DNA from: Bin80 sp965209015
GTDB lineage: Bacteria > Bacteroidota > Rhodothermia > Rhodothermales > Bin80
Direction of reading: 5' to 3'
Length of the DNA stretch: 64,000 nucleotides
NCBI GenBank assembly: GCA_965209015.1
Contig: OZ242367.1
Location: 2,170,001-2,234,000, forward strand
In this document: in pieces, positions 8,797-17,826 of the stretch
Numbering within the stretch: position 1 is the first letter of the stretch
How the letters are laid out: the number at the start of each line of letters is the position of its first letter
Notes under the pieces: generated by a model
Databases searched by the model: none
What the model saw: the letters and a program-made list of their open reading frames with translations, nothing else
Told to the model about the DNA's origin: nothing
Position numbers and translations under genes: made by a program

Positions 8797-9595
8797 ACTC
8801 TTCACATTGTCATTAACAACCATGTCAACTCTGGTTGCGTTCGGGCAGGATTTGGTGCCAGTGTCCAGTATCTTGGCGAATTCGGTCACGAATCTGCATG
8901 CGGAGGAAGAAACCATCTGGGTTGGTGAATACTCCGAACAAAAGAGCCACTGAATACGAACGATGGGAGCCACCCATTCGGTCGGCGAAGTCGTGCACAG
9001 TTATGTATACAAGGCGGGTTGCATTACGAGATGGATTCGTTCTTCAATTCTTGTTGACCTTGACTTTCTATACAGTTAAATTGTTTTCATTGTTGACAAT
9101 AATCCATGATTGCATCCTCCATGAATCGTACGATTTCACCAACGGATCGTATGTTTGAATTTAATCTGCGTGATAGCTAAGAAATAATTTGCGCACTGCT
9201 CAGAATTAATTTGTTCATCCCAATTTTGATACCTTAGCCACCTAAAAAGCCGAAGACCCATGACAAAATTTGAGGCTTCACTGGATTTGAGTTAGTATTG
9301 CGATATGATCTATGGCTCCCTCCGTCGTATATCCAGTTTGATTATGTCTATTTTGTGTGGCCTATTCGATTTTAGCAGAGATACACTTTTTAAGACGTTT
9401 CTTGAGATGCTTAACATCTTTCCAAGCTGTATGCCTATACTGCTGGGTATCAAAATGAATTGGTTCTACCACGAACCTTTAAATTTATTAGTTCCAACAT
9501 GGGATAAAGCGGAATTCCGTAACTTTACGGCACCATAAAATGGCGGATCAGACAAAAACATAAACCAATCGTTACAGTTCGGAAACATTTGATCT
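8797..9595. other. 800-bp region without an intact gene; possible decayed sequence
   Basis: No intact gene is convincing. On the minus strand, about 8828-9045, one frame reads DFADRMGGSHRSYS ... TNPDGFFLRMQIRD ... HWHQILPERNQS and then stops at about 8828, bounded upstream by another stop; its composition is protein-like but it has no start and no recognised family, so it may be a remnant. A 23-bp sequence at 9237-9259 resembles the end of the ISL3 element at 60 kb. The rest shows nothing clear. Confidence 0.4.
9237..9259. repeat. Solo ISL3-like terminal repeat
   Basis: The 23 bp closely resemble the right terminal repeat of the ISL3 element at 60078-60100. Both share CCAC, then TAAAAAGC and AGACCC, and about 19 of 22 aligned positions agree. 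No matching transposase or second end lies nearby, so this would be a leftover end of a lost or decayed copy. Confidence 0.45.
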
Positions 9596-10801
9596 ATGTC
9601 TATCTCCTTTAACCTGCGTGTTGCTTCCATGCAACCCTCTGCCACGCTCGCTATGGCAGGACGTGCAAAAAAACTCAAACGTACTGGGGCTGACGTCATT
9701 GCACTTAGTGCCGGAGAGCCGGATTTTGACACCCCAGATCTTATTGCAGAGTCTGGTATCCAGGCAATTCGGGATGGATTTACAAGGTATACTCAAAATT
9801 CTGGGATGCCTGAACTTAGAGAAGCTATTTGCTCTAAATTCTTACATGACAATGATCTTGAGTACTCACCTGATCAGATCCTCTGCTCCAATGGAGCAAA
9901 GCAATCCGTTGCTCTAGCAATATCCGTTCTGGTTGCTGAGGGAGATGAGGTGTTGATTCCTGCTCCCTATTGGGTTAGCTATCCAGAGATGGCTCGCTTT
10001 GCTGGTGCAACCCCCATCATTATTCATACTACTGCTGAGACCCAGTACCGATTGAATCCCCAAGCATTGGCCAATGCGATTACCGAACGTACTCGTGTGC
10101 TCATTCTGTGCTCCCCTTCAAATCCAACTGGCTCAGTTTATACCCAACCGGAGCTGGCTGCCCTCTCAGAAGTGCTACAAGAGCATAAACAAATTATCGT
10201 TGTCTCTGATGAGATCTATGAACATATCATCTACGATGCAACTCATTTTCCCATTGCATCCTTCCCCGAAATGCAAGATCGTACGATCACGGTGAATGGA
10301 TTTTCAAAATGCTATGCCATGACTGGCTGGAGACTGGGCTATATGGCAGGTCCAGCGGAGATCGTGAAGCAGGCTGCAAAACTACAGGGACAATTGACTT
10401 CGGCGCCAAGTAGTATTTCGCAGAGGGCTGGACTTGCAGCGTTGAGCATGGATCATAAACCGATACAGATTATGGTGCAAGCATTTCGTGAACGGCGTGA
10501 TTATTTGATCGATCGACTTCGCGCTCTGCCAGGGGTAAATATCCCGAAACCCGAAGGTGCATTTTATCTCTTCCCACAGGTCAGCAATTACTATGGTACG
10601 GTATCCCCCTCTGGTCGCAAGATCAATTCAAGCGATGATCTCTGCTTTTATCTCCTTGAGGAACATTTGGTAGCTCTCGTGCCCGGTGCAGCCTTTGGAG
10701 ATCCAAATGGAATTCGAGTCTCTTATGCCTCTTCAATGGATGATCTAAAAAAAGCTGCCGATCGAATCGAAATTGGCTTAAAACAACTGAGTTCTGAGTG
10801 A
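9596..10801 (+). CDS. Class I/II pyridoxal-phosphate aminotransferase, aspartate aminotransferase-like
   Basis: A 401-residue fold-type I aminotransferase of subgroup I-gamma. Visible motifs are SAGEPDFDTPD (near residue 38), SNGAKQSV, PAPYWVSYPEM, CSPSNPTGSVY, VSDEIYEHI and the PLP-lysine site NGFSKCYAMTGWRLGY (about residues 235-250), with the C-terminal Arg in GIRVSYASS. The family transfers amino groups between aspartate and 2-oxoglutarate; related members accept prephenate or aromatic amino acids. It stands alone between a noncoding stretch and the site-2 protease. The exact substrate is uncertain, so no symbol is given. Confidence 0.88.
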   Translation: MSISFNLRVASMQPSATLAMAGRAKKLKRTGADVIALSAGEPDFDTPDLIAESGIQAIRDGFTRYTQNSGMPELREAICSKFLHDNDLEYSPDQILCSNGAKQSVALAISVLVAEGDEVLIPAPYWVSYPEMARFAGATPIIIHTTAETQYRLNPQALANAITERTRVLILCSPSNPTGSVYTQPELAALSEVLQEHKQIIVVSDEIYEHIIYDATHFPIASFPEMQDRTITVNGFSKCYAMTGWRLGYMAGPAEIVKQAAKLQGQLTSAPSSISQRAGLAALSMDHKPIQIMVQAFRERRDYLIDRLRALPGVNIPKPEGAFYLFPQVSNYYGTVSPSGRKINSSDDLCFYLLEEHLVALVPGAAFGDPNGIRVSYASSMDDLKKAADRIEIGLKQLSSE

Positions 10802-10855
10802 ACACTTTGGGTGTACACTGCATAAAAGCCAAACCTTTTCACCACTCCTTCCACA

Positions 10856-12043
10856 TTGCCGGCATTTGAATTGTTGACTCGCAATCGCTACCTGTTGCAT
10901 GCCGGGCTATTTATCGTGACGCTTCTCTCCACTGCCTTCACAGGAGCAGTGATGTTTATCGGGCGAAGTGTTGCATGGGCAGCTGGAGAATCTGTATTCT
11001 CTGTTATCGGAATCTCTATTACAACTACTTTTCTATCTGACGCATTCACCTTTGGTGGAGCCTTGATTGCTTTCTTGACCATCCATGAGTTCGGTCATTA
11101 TATCGCCGGTCAATTGCACCGGGTGAAGACCTCACTCCCTTACTTCATTCCCTCGCCCATGATTGGAATTGGTACGTTGGGTGCCGTCATCAGTATCCGT
11201 GAACCAATTCCAAATCTGACCAAACTCTTTGATATAGGCGCCTCAGGCCCTCTCGCAGGATTTGTAATGGTCTTGATCCTATTGTTATGGGCTCTGGCAA
11301 GCTTGCCCTCCCCCGAATATATGTTTGGTGTCGGAGGCCATGAATCGTTAATTGAGTATATCCAAACTACCGGAAAATTCCCTACTACTCCTATCTCTGA
11401 TGCACCTCCTGGAGGCCGATTAACTCTTGGGGCAACCCCGCTCTACTGGGCACTTTCTCAAGTATTTCCCCATGTACCGCCCCTTTATGAGATGTATCAC
11501 TATCCTTTGTTATTCGCCGCATGGCTGGGACTCTTTTTTACTGCCCTCAACCTCATGCCGGTTGGTCAATTGGATGGCGGCCACATTGTCTACGCCCTGT
11601 TTGGAGCTAAATGGCATGCACGAATCTCCCGTGGTTTTATTTTTATGATGCTTTCGTCCATGGCGATCGGAGGCGGACTATCTCTGCCCAAGTTCTTCAT
11701 TTCGTTAACAGGGAGCGACCTGATTGGTCAAATATCTGTCTGGTTTGTTCTTGGCTCGCTGCTCGCTCTCTGTACTCGGAGAGTCTTTGGCGAGCGCTGG
11801 TGGCAAATGACTCTAATCATCCTAGTCCTCGCATCGTTTGCTACCGCTATTCCGAGTGCTCTGGACTGGTTTGGCTACTTCGGCTGGTTCCCTTGGTGCC
11901 TGCTCCTGATCTTCGTGATCAAGGTTGATCACCCCCCAGTTCCACTTTCTGCTCCTTTGGAGGGGTGGCGTCGCATAGTTGGTTATTTCACGTTAGCCAT
12001 ATTCGTTCTGAGCTTCAGTATCAAACCTTTATACAGTGTATAG
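10856..12043 (+). CDS. Site-2 protease family membrane metalloprotease (M50)
   Basis: A 395-residue polytopic membrane protein with the M50 zinc site HEFGH (near residue 79, within TIHEFGHYIAGQ) and the second metal ligand in NLMPVGQLDGGH. The GASGPLAGF stretch is also typical. Such proteases cut within membranes, often releasing regulators; this long form resembles the plant/cyanobacterial EGY type. The start appears to be TTG at 10856, as no ATG fits ahead of the first hydrophobic segment. The stop at 12043 lies 8 bp before the TTG of the lipoprotein gene, so it is probably co-transcribed with the following secretion-related cluster. A link in function is only inference. Confidence 0.87.
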   Translation: MPAFELLTRNRYLLHAGLFIVTLLSTAFTGAVMFIGRSVAWAAGESVFSVIGISITTTFLSDAFTFGGALIAFLTIHEFGHYIAGQLHRVKTSLPYFIPSPMIGIGTLGAVISIREPIPNLTKLFDIGASGPLAGFVMVLILLLWALASLPSPEYMFGVGGHESLIEYIQTTGKFPTTPISDAPPGGRLTLGATPLYWALSQVFPHVPPLYEMYHYPLLFAAWLGLFFTALNLMPVGQLDGGHIVYALFGAKWHARISRGFIFMMLSSMAIGGGLSLPKFFISLTGSDLIGQISVWFVLGSLLALCTRRVFGERWWQMTLIILVLASFATAIPSALDWFGYFGWFPWCLLLIFVIKVDHPPVPLSAPLEGWRRIVGYFTLAIFVLSFSIKPLYSV

Positions 12044-12051
12044 GGACTACT

Positions 12052-12885
12052 TTGACACACATATACCGACTTATATTTCTTCTGGTGATCGTCTTCGGAG
12101 CGGCGTGTGACTCTGTACCAGATTTTTCTCCCGAGCTTCGGGGAAAACCACCACAGATTGAAGTGTTTACCATCAACCCACAAAGGGTGGTCTACGCATT
12201 ACTTGATCATTCATCCATCAAAGGAGACAGTGTGCATATCCGTCTCAGTTTATCTGTTTCAGTTCAGGTATCTGGAAGTCCGGTGGCAAAAGTATCCTAT
12301 GCAATCCTATCTCCTGATACTACCGGGCAACCTCTCCGTACTGGTGATCTGACTCCGGTACGAAGCAGGGATTATCTGGGAGACATAGATCTGACATTAA
12401 GCGCACTTGATGTGCAGGCCTACCCCGTTCTTGTCTATGCAACTGATACCAATAACCGTCTGGGGGGGGAGGCTAGATCTACGCTTGAATTTGTACGCTC
12501 ATTTGAACCAGGATCTCCCCCTGTGATTGAGAGTGTATTGATTCCTGAGCGAGTTCAGCGCCCTTCTGCTGGTGAGCCCGCCCGAAGCCTACCATTCATC
12601 GTACAGGTCTCAGACCTTGATGGACTTACAGATATTGCACTGGTTGAGTTCTGGAATAACAATTCCCCCGCAGACCGAATCTTGCTCTGCGATGATGGGA
12701 ACCTTCGTCCTTGCGGAGTCAGCCCGCAAAGTGGAGATGCGGAAGCCGGAGACGGGTTGTTTACCCGACTTAATTTCATAGGGAGCAATAATAGTCTTGG
12801 GTTCAATACCTTCATATTTGAGGCTACGGATCGCGCAGGGCTCCGTAGTCAGCAGGTCAGTCACATGGTGGAGGTTTACGAATGA
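12052..12885 (+). CDS. Putative lipoprotein of the PorV/T9SS-like cluster
   Basis: The frame is open from 11965, but the likely start is TTG at 12052, which gives MTHIYRLIFLLVIVFGAAC, a clean lipoprotein signal with a lipobox ending at Cys19. The mature part, about 258 residues, contains beta-rich segments that resemble Ig-like or cadherin-like folds (for example FIVQVSDLDGLTDIALVEF and TFIFEATDRAGLRSQQV near the C-terminus). No named family is recognised. The stop overlaps the ATG of the propeller protein by 4 bp (ATGA), so the two are translationally coupled. It is likely anchored in the outer membrane beside the secreted propeller protein. Confidence 0.75.
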   Translation: MTHIYRLIFLLVIVFGAACDSVPDFSPELRGKPPQIEVFTINPQRVVYALLDHSSIKGDSVHIRLSLSVSVQVSGSPVAKVSYAILSPDTTGQPLRTGDLTPVRSRDYLGDIDLTLSALDVQAYPVLVYATDTNNRLGGEARSTLEFVRSFEPGSPPVIESVLIPERVQRPSAGEPARSLPFIVQVSDLDGLTDIALVEFWNNNSPADRILLCDDGNLRPCGVSPQSGDAEAGDGLFTRLNFIGSNNSLGFNTFIFEATDRAGLRSQQVSHMVEVYE

Positions 12886-14471
12886 TGTGCCGCCTATTGT
12901 TTGGAATGCTGATCATCCTCTCTCCAGCGCTGCAGGCACAAAATTTAGTTCTTTCCCCAGGAATTCTGGCGAATGATATCACAAATCTGGGTGCAGCAGG
13001 GACCTCAATCTGGGTGGGTCCATACCTGAATGTCTCTCATGATGGTGGTCAGACTTGGCAGGCTGTTAATGTGGAGCCTCTTCAAGGATTTACAAACTCC
13101 ATCTACTCGCTGAGCATTCGAGATCAGTCCATCTGGGCGGGCGTCGGAAACCAGTACAACCAGAGAGATGCCAATGGAGATGTACAGCGAATCAATGAAG
13201 TCCAAGGACTCCTGTACTCACCGGACGGGGGAAATAGATGGGAATATCGCTCTCCTACTCCCCAGATTGATCAGGATCCTCAAACAACTGGACTGCTTGA
13301 CCTTCCTGATGACACCTTGATCACGTATGGAGCAGTTACACTGAACACTCTCCCAATCACGGTTCCTGCACAAAGTCCGGTGTGGGACATTGATTATGAT
13401 GTAACGAATAAAACTTTATGGATTGCTGGACAACTTGCAGGAATCCGCCGTAGTATGGATCTTGGCATTACCTGGGAAAGAGTTGTACTCCCACCAGATA
13501 CAACCTCCTACCTTGCTCCAGAGTTGGGATATGAGTTCCCATTTCAGGTACAGCCGGTTGGCATCGCTCCTAATTTATTTCATGGTCTAAACTTTCAGGC
13601 TTTTTCCGTTCTCGTTGATCAATCCGGTACAGTTTGGGCGGGCACTGCAGGAGGACTCAACCGCTCCATAGATGGAGGGTTGAGATGGTTCCATTATACG
13701 ACAGGGGATGGACTGCTCGGAAATTGGATCATTGCCATAGAAGAACAACCACGAATTGGACAGCCCCCTGCAATCTGGACAACCAACTGGCCTGGACGAG
13801 GAAGAAGTCAAGGCTACGGAGTAGCCGTTACCCGAGATGGTGGAATGACTTTCCAGACTGCTCTTCACGGTGAACAGTGTTATGATTTTGCTTTTGATGG
13901 CCCACGTATCTACATCGCTTGTGACCGGGGATTATACCGATCTACCGATGATGGAATCACATTTTTCGCCGAAAATAATTTTATAGATCGTACAGATCCA
14001 GCCCGAAGTATACGACCCGGTGCACGCGTCTATTCCGTGGCGGTAACCGATAATGCAGTATGGGTTGGGTCGGAAGATGGACTTTTCAAAAGTATAGATC
14101 AAGGAAATTCATGGGAAATTTTTCGAACCGAAGTCCCAATTGATCCTACTGGACTTCCCTCAATTATTCCCTTGGATCGGGTACCACAAGTCTCAACCTA
14201 CGCATACCCGAATCCCTTTTCTCCCTCATCAGATCGCTTAGTCCGTCTTCGTTATGATGTCACTACACCTCAGACGGTTAAGGTCCAGATTTTTGATTTC
14301 ACCATGACTCCGATCAGAGAATTTTCCACTACTGCGAGTTCTCCTGGGGCTCATGAAGTTACATGGGATGGCACGGATGATCGCGGGCTGCAACTTGCGA
14401 ATGGCACTTATTTCTATGCCATACGGGCTCAGGAGGATACATTTTGGGCTAAAATCTTGATTATTGAATAG
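12882..14471 (+). CDS. Secreted beta-propeller (BNR-like repeats) protein with FlgD-like/T9SS-type C-terminal domain
   Basis: A 529-residue protein with signal peptide MMCRLLFGMLIILSPALQAQ. At least six BNR/Asp-box-like motifs follow, including SHDGGQTWQ, SPDGGNRWE, SMDLGITWE, SIDGGLRWF, STDDGITFF and SIDQGNSWE, which suggests a beta-propeller. The last 90 residues form a FlgD-Ig-like domain: YAYPNPFSP near residue 440, VKVQIFDF, then GAHEVTWDGTDDRGLQLANGTYFY and a short basic/hydrophobic end. This is the type A sorting domain architecture of T9SS cargo. It precedes two PorV-like barrels with no spacing. Ligand or enzyme activity is unknown. The start could also be the second ATG at 12885. 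Confidence 0.8.
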   Translation: MMCRLLFGMLIILSPALQAQNLVLSPGILANDITNLGAAGTSIWVGPYLNVSHDGGQTWQAVNVEPLQGFTNSIYSLSIRDQSIWAGVGNQYNQRDANGDVQRINEVQGLLYSPDGGNRWEYRSPTPQIDQDPQTTGLLDLPDDTLITYGAVTLNTLPITVPAQSPVWDIDYDVTNKTLWIAGQLAGIRRSMDLGITWERVVLPPDTTSYLAPELGYEFPFQVQPVGIAPNLFHGLNFQAFSVLVDQSGTVWAGTAGGLNRSIDGGLRWFHYTTGDGLLGNWIIAIEEQPRIGQPPAIWTTNWPGRGRSQGYGVAVTRDGGMTFQTALHGEQCYDFAFDGPRIYIACDRGLYRSTDDGITFFAENNFIDRTDPARSIRPGARVYSVAVTDNAVWVGSEDGLFKSIDQGNSWEIFRTEVPIDPTGLPSIIPLDRVPQVSTYAYPNPFSPSSDRLVRLRYDVTTPQTVKVQIFDFTMTPIREFSTTASSPGAHEVTWDGTDDRGLQLANGTYFYAIRAQEDTFWAKILIIE

Positions 14472-15476
14472 ATGAGATGTTTCCTCGTGTGCTTTCTGTG
14501 TCTCCTCCCCCAAGTGGTTGTAGCTCAGACTGCCGGACATATTGGACGTATGGGTTTCGGAAGCCGTGGGATTGCTGTTGGGAATTCATTGGCAGGAGAT
14601 GCATCAGGACAAGCAAGCCCGTTCTATAATCCTGCCTTAGCTCCATATATTGGTTTCCAAAGCCTGGGACTCAGTGCAGCACTCATGACGAACGATCGTC
14701 AATTACAATTCGTTGAGTTGCGTGCACCTTTAAAACCTTTTGCTGGCATTGCTGCGGGACTGATCCACACCGGGGTTCAAAACATTGATCAGCGTGACCT
14801 GAGCGGGTACCATATCGGCATGTCCTCAACGAGTGAATACGTATTCTTTACTGCCTTTGGTGTGCAAGTCGGCGAAAAGGCGTCCATTGGGGTAGGATTA
14901 CAACTGTTCCGAAACGATTTACACAACGATTTGCCAACGACCCAAACATTTGGCTTAGACATTGGGATCGGAGCTCAAATTCTCCCCTCTGTTCATTTGG
15001 GAATTGTTCTTGATGATCTGCTGGCAAAGTATCGTTGGGATCCTCTAAGTACTAATGTAGGGGGCGCCACAGATGAGTTCCCTACCCGTCTTCGTGTTGG
15101 AGCTTCATGGTCCCTCATGGAGGGACGTTTAATTCTACTTGGAGAATATGAGTCAAGATTTTCGGTACGAAACCTGCGAGAACCACGAGTTGTTTTTGCA
15201 GGAAGTACTCCTCAACAGGTCTTTGATACCCGAGAGTTCACAGTCCATCAAATGCATGTCCGGCTTGGAGCTGAGTTCTCTTTGGTGCCCCCACTCGTGA
15301 TCCGTGCTGGAATGGGAAGACTTGAAGAAATCTCAAGTGGTGGGCCGCGTCCTAGTGCTGGATTCATGATTGAACAGCGCCTCGGGCTCTTGCTCGCTCA
15401 TGCGGCATATACGTTTGTACTTGAACCGTATGCGTTGGGTACAATGCATCTTATTTCTCTTCGATTCTTTATATAG
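14472..15476 (+). CDS. PorV/PorQ-like outer-membrane beta-barrel protein (first copy)
   Basis: A 334-residue protein with signal peptide MRCFLVCFLCLLPQVVVAQ. The N-terminal block GRMGFGSRGIAVGNSLAG ... SPFYNPALAPY is the conserved opening of the PorV/PorQ (UPF0164-like) family: small residues, Gly, and a YNPA motif. Many amphipathic strands follow, ending in HLISLRFFI with an aromatic/hydrophobic terminus. In T9SS, PorV shuttles cargo at the outer membrane; more divergent members have unknown roles. It starts directly after the stop of the propeller gene (TAGATG) and is followed directly by a second family member. Confidence 0.8.
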   Translation: MRCFLVCFLCLLPQVVVAQTAGHIGRMGFGSRGIAVGNSLAGDASGQASPFYNPALAPYIGFQSLGLSAALMTNDRQLQFVELRAPLKPFAGIAAGLIHTGVQNIDQRDLSGYHIGMSSTSEYVFFTAFGVQVGEKASIGVGLQLFRNDLHNDLPTTQTFGLDIGIGAQILPSVHLGIVLDDLLAKYRWDPLSTNVGGATDEFPTRLRVGASWSLMEGRLILLGEYESRFSVRNLREPRVVFAGSTPQQVFDTREFTVHQMHVRLGAEFSLVPPLVIRAGMGRLEEISSGGPRPSAGFMIEQRLGLLLAHAAYTFVLEPYALGTMHLISLRFFI

Positions 15477-16385
15477 ATGCGACTCCTTCTATGGCTCGGA
15501 TTCGTCCTGCTTCCCACCCCTGTAATGGGGCAGGATACTGGATTCAGCTTTTTGCGGATTGGTGTGAATGCCCATGGTGGTTCGCTGGGAGATGCCCAGG
15601 TAGCCAGTGTACGCAATGCCTTTGCTACGTACTGGAATCCAGCAGGCCTCATCAGCGAACGCAAATCTATCGCTGGATCGCATCGAATCTGGGTTGGCGA
15701 TACCCGGGCCTATGATATTGCGGCTCAACTACCGGTAGGTCAAAACAGAGCATGGGGATTAGCATTGACAGCCACAGACAGTGGCGACTTTGAAGCACGA
15801 ACCCAACCCGGCGAGCCAGATGGTAATTTCAGTGCGCAGTTCATCAGTGCCGGGGTGAGCTATGCATATGATCTTCGTGGAATTCGGACCGGAATTACGG
15901 CTAAGTTTCTTCAAGAGCGTATTTTTGATACCAGCGCATTTGGGTATGCATTCGACTTCGGAATCCAAACAGACATATTGGAAGGTCAATTACATCTTGG
16001 AGCTACACTTCGGAATTTTGGGCGAATGAGTACACTGGAAAATGACCGTACACCTCTACCGCGTCTTATTCAGGGTGGTCTCTCATTTTCACCCCTCCAG
16101 ATCGTTGCTGCATTTGATGAGGCTCCACTCCTTGACCTGATGCTAAGCATTGAAACCTCTCATTTAATTGACGATCAACTAACCAGATTTCACTTGGGTT
16201 GCACCGTTACAATCATGGAGTTAGTTGACCTGCGAGGCGGGTATATTTCCAAGGATGAACTTCGTAGTTACACCTTCGGTCTAGGTCTCTTTTTTGATAG
16301 CATTAATGCAGATTATGCCTATATTCCCTTTGAGGATGGTTTTGAAGGACCAGGACATATCCTCAGTATCCTCTATCATTGGTAG
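15477..16385 (+). CDS. PorV/PorQ-like outer-membrane beta-barrel protein (second copy)
   Basis: A 302-residue protein with signal peptide MRLLLWLGFVLLPTPVMGQ. FSFLRIGVNAHGGSLGDAQVA and TYWNPAGL near the N-terminus are the family signature, and repeated amphipathic strands continue to the C-terminus (GHILSILYHW). It abuts the first copy with no gap (TAG then ATG), so the two are translationally coupled. A tandem pair next to a likely T9SS cargo suggests that one or both help to export or anchor that cargo; this is inference from context. The two copies are clearly diverged from each other. Confidence 0.8.
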   Translation: MRLLLWLGFVLLPTPVMGQDTGFSFLRIGVNAHGGSLGDAQVASVRNAFATYWNPAGLISERKSIAGSHRIWVGDTRAYDIAAQLPVGQNRAWGLALTATDSGDFEARTQPGEPDGNFSAQFISAGVSYAYDLRGIRTGITAKFLQERIFDTSAFGYAFDFGIQTDILEGQLHLGATLRNFGRMSTLENDRTPLPRLIQGGLSFSPLQIVAAFDEAPLLDLMLSIETSHLIDDQLTRFHLGCTVTIMELVDLRGGYISKDELRSYTFGLGLFFDSINADYAYIPFEDGFEGPGHILSILYHW

Positions 16386-16454
16386 ATACGTAACCGATTG
16401 AACCTATCTCTCAACTATTCTCGTACGAATTCCTTATCACCAAATTTTAATCTA

Positions 16455-16703
16455 ATGGGAATTCTTAGTTGGGCACTCTTAGGGCTTATTGCTGGCGCCT
16501 TGGCGAAGTGGATCTATCCCGGGCGCCAAGGCTACGGGATTTTTACGACGATGATCATTGGGATTGTTGGCGGTCTCGTTGGAGGCTGGGCTGGTAGCAT
16601 ATTTTTTGATGTGGGCGTGAGCGGCTTGGATTGGCGCAGTATTCTGGTTGCGGTACTTGGCTCAATGTTTGTACTATGGATAGCAGAGCGAACTCGGAAA
16701 TAA
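16455..16703 (+). CDS. GlsB/YeaQ/YmgE family small membrane protein
   Basis: An 82-residue protein from the ATG at 16455 (MGILSWALLGLIAG). It has the family pattern: three hydrophobic segments, AGALAKWIYPGRQ after the first, and the Gly-rich IIGIVGGLVGGWAGS in the second. The family (transglycosylase-associated protein) is stress-linked in enterobacteria and has no proven activity. The frame is open from a TTG at 16398, but the extension (MNLSLNYSRTNS) is unlike the family, so the later start is chosen. It follows the PorV-like genes by 69 bp and precedes the AI-2E-type transporter by 22 bp. Confidence 0.82.
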   Translation: MGILSWALLGLIAGALAKWIYPGRQGYGIFTTMIIGIVGGLVGGWAGSIFFDVGVSGLDWRSILVAVLGSMFVLWIAERTRK

Positions 16704-16725
16704 TTTAAATTCATTCACAGAACAA

Positions 16726-17826
16726 TTGGCTAGTTTAGGCACAGAATTCTCAAACTTCAAACCTCAAGGGATCATGTCGATCCTTTTGGGGCTCATTGCG
16801 GCATTCGTAGTCGGTGTCACACTGCTTGAACTTCGCACTGTACTCATACCTTTTTCTGTTGCACTTCTGCTTTCATTCATTTTCCAGCCTTTCGTACTCT
16901 ATCTCAAAGCGCGACGAATCCCTACAGCGCTTGCCCTGATCATCGTTTTTGTTGCACTCGCTGCTGCTGCTACGATTATCGGATATATCGTCTATTCAAG
17001 TGCCCAGTCATTGGCAACCGCCACAGATCGCTATTTGCCGCGTCTCCAGACGGTCATTGTGGATATTGAATTATTGCTTCAAAGGACGGCCTCCATAATT
17101 GGATTGGAAGAAGGACGCCTAGATCTTGGTCAAATGATTGACCCCTCGTTGGTCCCCACCCTACTTCAAAGTGGAATTGGTGAGGCGATTACCTTCGCAG
17201 GCAACACCTTCCTCGTCCTTCTCTTTATGCTTTTTATCCTTGCTGGCAGTGGAGAACTGGTTGTGAAAGTAAGGCGCGCGTATCCCTCCGAGATTGCAGA
17301 CCGTATCGCCTCCGTTACGGATAATATTAGTCAGCAGGTGCGCCAATATCTCGTCGCGAAGACACTGGTCAGTATCGGCACTGGGGCGTTGATCTTTCTT
17401 ATCCTCTGGATTCTGGGAGTTGATTATCCTATTTTTTGGGGCTTTCTGGCATATTTATTGAACTACATACCAAACATTGGATCGTTCATTGCCGTGATTT
17501 TCCCATTTGGGTTTGCTCTTTTACAGTTTGATACGCTGACCATCCCTATCGTGGCTGCCTTATTGATGTGGTTCATCCAGATCGTGATGGGCAATGTAGT
17601 TGATCCAAGACTCATGGCATTCAGCCTGAATCTGAGCCCACTTCTGGTAATCGTATCTCTAATCTTTTGGGGGTGGCTTTGGGGAGTGGTTGGAATGATT
17701 CTAGCCGTACCACTCACCGCAACCATCAAAATCTTCTTTGAGAATATAGACAGCCTCCGTCCAATCGCCGTCCTGATGGGATCTGTGAATGGGACATCCG
17801 AGGGCTCGGATTCAGAAGAAGATTAA
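16726..17826 (+). CDS. AI-2E family (UPF0118) transporter
   Basis: A 366-residue membrane protein with about eight membrane segments in the AI-2E/PerM arrangement: two N-terminal segments, a soluble stretch (about 105-145), and a C-terminal half with LLNYIPNIGSFIAVIFP and VVDPRLMAFSLNLSPLLVIVSLIFWGWLWG, which are family hallmarks. Members export autoinducer-2 or act as Na+/H+ antiporters or permeases of unknown substrate. The frame begins with TTG at 16726; an ATG at 16774 (MSILLGLIAAF) is an equally good start. Its stop shares the TTAA at 17823-17826 with the stop of argH on the other strand, so the two genes converge with a 4-bp overlap. Confidence 0.88.
   Translation: MASLGTEFSNFKPQGIMSILLGLIAAFVVGVTLLELRTVLIPFSVALLLSFIFQPFVLYLKARRIPTALALIIVFVALAAAATIIGYIVYSSAQSLATATDRYLPRLQTVIVDIELLLQRTASIIGLEEGRLDLGQMIDPSLVPTLLQSGIGEAITFAGNTFLVLLFMLFILAGSGELVVKVRRAYPSEIADRIASVTDNISQQVRQYLVAKTLVSIGTGALIFLILWILGVDYPIFWGFLAYLLNYIPNIGSFIAVIFPFGFALLQFDTLTIPIVAALLMWFIQIVMGNVVDPRLMAFSLNLSPLLVIVSLIFWGWLWGVVGMILAVPLTATIKIFFENIDSLRPIAVLMGSVNGTSEGSDSEED

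Noticed and set aside
8835..9158. 107-codon plus-strand frame after crtI
   Set aside because: The product has random-like composition and no family; the minus strand looks more protein-like there.
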